A stretch of DNA of 61,076 nt, taken from positions 1-61,076 of the forward strand of contig NZ_RHHB01000017.1 in the NCBI RefSeq assembly GCF_003710805.1, read 5' to 3'. Source of the stretch: Agromyces tardus. GTDB taxonomy: Bacteria > Actinomycetota > Actinomycetes > Actinomycetales > Microbacteriaceae. Position numbers and translations under genes: made by a program. Below, in pieces: positions 59,007-61,076 of the stretch. The notes beneath the pieces are model-generated. The model made no database searches, was not told the DNA's origin, and saw nothing but the letters and a program-made list of their open reading frames with translations. Every line of letters starts with the position of its first letter. Positions within the stretch are counted from its first letter, which is position 1.

Positions 59007-61076
59007 GCGCGCCCGAGACCCGGCAGGCGGCGCCCGCCCGGATGCCGATGCCGCCACGGCGCGGCCCGATGGGCGGCGGCCCCTTCGCCGGCGCGGGGAT
59101 GCCGACCGAGAGGTCCCTCAACTTCGGTCCGTCGGCGAAGCGACTGCTCGGCCGGCTGCGCCCCGAGCGCGCGGCCGTGGTGTTCGTGGTGCTGCTCGGC
59201 GTGCTCAGCGTCACCTTCTCGGTGCTCGGCCCGAAGATCCTCGGCGAGGCCACGAACATCATCTTCGAGGGGTTCATCTCGTCGCAGATGCCGGCGGGCG
59301 TGACGCAGCAGCAGGTCGTCGACCAGCTGCGCGCGTCGGGCAACGTGCAGCAGGCCGACATGGTCTCGGCGATGCAGCTCACGCCCGGCGCCGGCATCGA
59401 CTTCACCGCCCTCGCCATGGTGCTCGGGTGGGTGCTCGTGCTCTACGTGCTCTCGTCGCTCTTCGGCTGGGCGCAGGGCTACGTGCTCAACGGCGTGACC
59501 CAGCGCACCGTCTTCCGCCTGCGCGAGGAGGTCGAGGCGAAGATCCACCGCCTGCCGCTGGCGTACTTCGACCGGATGCAGCGGGGCGAGTTGCTCTCGC
59601 GCGTCACGAACGACATCGACAACATCTCGCAGTCGCTGCAGCAGACCATGAGCCAGCTGCTCACGTCGCTGCTCACCGTGGTGGGCGTGCTCGCGATGAT
59701 GTTCTTCATCTCGCCGCTGCTCGCGCTCATCGCCCTCGTGACGATCCCGCTCACGCTGTTCATCACCACGGTCATCGCGAAGCGCTCGCAGAAGCTCTTC
59801 GTAGCCCAGTGGACCCACACCGGCACCCTCAACGCGCAGATCGAGGAGGCGTACACGGGGCACGCGCTCGTGCGGGTGTTCGGCCGCCGGCACGAGGTGG
59901 AACGCACCTTCACGGACAAGAACGGGGAGCTGTTCGAGGCGAGCTTCGGCGCGCAGTTCGTGAGCGGGATCATCATGCCCGCGATGATGTTCGTGGGGAA
60001 CCTCGTCTACGTCGCGATCGCCGTCGTGGGCGGGCTCATGGTCGCGGCGGGCTCCATCAGCCTCGGCGACGTGCAGGCGTTCATCCAGTACTCGCGCCAG
60101 TTCACGCAGCCGCTCAGCCAGCTCGGGTCCATGGCGAACCTGCTGCAGTCGGGGGTGGCGAGCGCCGAGCGCGTGTTCGAGCTGCTCGACGCCGACGAGC
60201 AGGTGGCCGACCCCGTCGAGTCGGAGGCGCCGCGCGAGGCGGCGTCCGAGGCATCCGGCCGCCTGGTCTTCGAGGACGTGTCGTTCCGCTACGAGCCCGA
60301 CAAGCCGCTCATCGACCACCTGTCGCTCACCGCGGAGCCCGGCCAGTCGATCGCGATCGTCGGGCCCACGGGCGCCGGCAAGACGACCCTCGTCAACCTC
60401 ATCATGCGGTTCTACGAGCTCGACGGCGGCCGCATCACCCTCGACGGCGTCGACATCACGCGGATGACGCGCGACGAGCTGCGCTCGCGCATGGGCATGG
60501 TGCTGCAGGACACGTGGCTGTTCACGGGCACGATCCGCGAGAACATCGCCTACGGGCGACCCGGCGCCACCGAGGACGAGATCCTCGACGCCGCTCGCGC
60601 CACCTACGTCGACCGGTTCGTGCGCACCCTGCCCGACGGCTACGACACCGTGCTCGACGACGAGGCGTCGAACCTGTCCGCCGGCGAGAAGCAGCTCGTG
60701 ACGATCGCGCGCGCGTTCCTCGCGCAGCCCGCGGTGCTCATCCTCGACGAGGCCACGAGCTCGGTCGACACGCGCACCGAGCTGCTGCTGCAGCACGCGA
60801 TGAACGCGCTGCGGCGGGACCGCACGAGCTTCGTGATCGCGCACCGCCTCTCGACGATCCGCGATGCCGACCTCATCCTCGTGATGGAGGCGGGGCGGAT
60901 CGTGGAGCAGGGCACGCACACCGAACTGCTCGCCGCAGGGGGCGCGTACGCGCGGCTCTACGAGGCGCAGTTCGCGGCGCCGCTCGAGCCCGTGGTGGAC
61001 GATGCGGCCGGGTCGACGGCCGGCGCGACGGCGGGGGCGCACGCAGGTGCGCCCGCGACGCCGCGGGCCGCGACGA
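59003..61076 (+). CDS. Heterodimeric ABC exporter, catalytic subunit (3' truncated by window)
   Basis: 691 codons visible, open at the window end. A Pro/Gly/Met-rich N-terminus (APARMPMPPRRGPMGGGPFA), six helices with a long extracytoplasmic loop (about 80-130), then Walker A VGPTGAGKTTLVN, Q-loop MVLQDTWLFTGTI, Walker B VLILDEATSSVD with catalytic Glu, H-loop FVIAHRLSTIRDAD; the signature is altered (NLSAGEKQLVTIARAFL). It overlaps the first subunit (ATGA). The final 25 visible residues are Ala/Gly/Thr-rich. Confidence 0.94.
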   Translation, partial: MSAPETRQAAPARMPMPPRRGPMGGGPFAGAGMPTERSLNFGPSAKRLLGRLRPERAAVVFVVLLGVLSVTFSVLGPKILGEATNIIFEGFISSQMPAGVTQQQVVDQLRASGNVQQADMVSAMQLTPGAGIDFTALAMVLGWVLVLYVLSSLFGWAQGYVLNGVTQRTVFRLREEVEAKIHRLPLAYFDRMQRGELLSRVTNDIDNISQSLQQTMSQLLTSLLTVVGVLAMMFFISPLLALIALVTIPLTLFITTVIAKRSQKLFVAQWTHTGTLNAQIEEAYTGHALVRVFGRRHEVERTFTDKNGELFEASFGAQFVSGIIMPAMMFVGNLVYVAIAVVGGLMVAAGSISLGDVQAFIQYSRQFTQPLSQLGSMANLLQSGVASAERVFELLDADEQVADPVESEAPREAASEASGRLVFEDVSFRYEPDKPLIDHLSLTAEPGQSIAIVGPTGAGKTTLVNLIMRFYELDGGRITLDGVDITRMTRDELRSRMGMVLQDTWLFTGTIRENIAYGRPGATEDEILDAARATYVDRFVRTLPDGYDTVLDDEASNLSAGEKQLVTIARAFLAQPAVLILDEATSSVDTRTELLLQHAMNALRRDRTSFVIAHRLSTIRDADLILVMEAGRIVEQGTHTELLAAGGAYARLYEAQFAAPLEPVVDDAAGSTAGATAGAHAGAPATPRAAT

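Noticed and set aside
58748..61042. 764-codon minus-strand ORF opposite the ABC exporter
   Set aside because: Shadow of two well-conserved ABC genes; composition is dominated by Arg, His, Asp and Glu.

Overview
The window is a gene-dense, very GC-rich (about 70% or more by eye) stretch of actinobacterial chromosome. Protein sequences and gene order fit the family Microbacteriaceae (Agromyces or a relative; the genus is a guess). Supporting signs are TAGACT/TACGCT-type -10 boxes, many leaderless starts, frequent GTG starts, ATGA/GTGA start-stop overlaps, and intergenic copies of a repeat of the type GGTCGAGTAGC...GCGTATCGAGACC. I see no transposase, phage gene, integrase, rRNA or CRISPR array; this is core chromosome with a few accessory cassettes.

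Layout. 1-3.3 kb: tail of an ABC-F ATPase, then a metQ-metN-metI methionine importer with a structured leader. 3.5-8.8 kb: MarR regulator, tRNA-Gln, glmU, prs, an acyl-CoA ligase and a small HTH protein. 8.9-11.5 kb (minus): three small membrane proteins (two DUF202) and gnd. 11.8-14.1 kb: rplY, pth and, on the minus strand, an RNase HI with a C-terminal extension. 14.2-20.7 kb: mfd, then nhaA-nhaB on the minus strand. 20.9-26.1 kb: mazG, an NTF2-like protein, hisS, a glycosyltransferase and eno. 26.2-30.3 kb: divIC/ftsB-like, DUF501, a membrane-anchored subtilisin, ndh and an odd tRNA with anticodon UAA. 30.3-31.7 kb (minus): SnoaL-like protein and Ppx/GppA. 31.8-36.3 kb: a tightly overlapping TetR-MFS-PLP enzyme-FAD oxidase cassette. 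36.3-38.9 kb (minus): an ABC-2 exporter and a secreted trypsin-like protease. 39.1-44.6 kb: lemA-htpX, YcaQ-type glycosylase (minus), AI-2E family permease and ilvA. 44.7-47.1 kb: greA, DUF4307, a small membrane protein and a hemolysin III protein. 47.2-50.8 kb: a cis-prenyltransferase, a class V aminotransferase and PIN-PhoH. 51.2-55.5 kb (minus): fumC, beta-carbonic anhydrase, DUF4245, xseB, xseA. 55.5-61.1 kb: ispH, TetR, and a heterodimeric ABC exporter whose second subunit runs off the window.

From memory of Mycobacterium tuberculosis, two blocks resemble Rv1014c-Rv1026 (pth, rplY, glmU, mfd, mazG, eno, divIC, DUF501, ppx) and Rv1080c-Rv1110 (greA, DUF4307, hemolysin III, uppS, phoH, fum, DUF4245, xse, ispH). 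Here they lie side by side, joined by an accessory segment at about 31.8-44.6 kb.

The most interesting signals are regulatory and structural. glmU starts two bases after the 3' end of tRNA-Gln. A perfect class I cloverleaf carries the UAA anticodon, which in bacteria normally belongs to a long-variable-arm tRNA-Leu. At least ten genes show a -10 box 6-7 bases from the start codon, including a TetR gene whose operator fills its own promoter spacer. The word GGATGCC/GGCATCC is strongly over-represented and is built from otherwise avoided codons. No dramatic new defence or mobile system is evident; the best candidates for undescribed systems are the 31.8-36.3 kb catabolic cassette and the DUF202 membrane trio.
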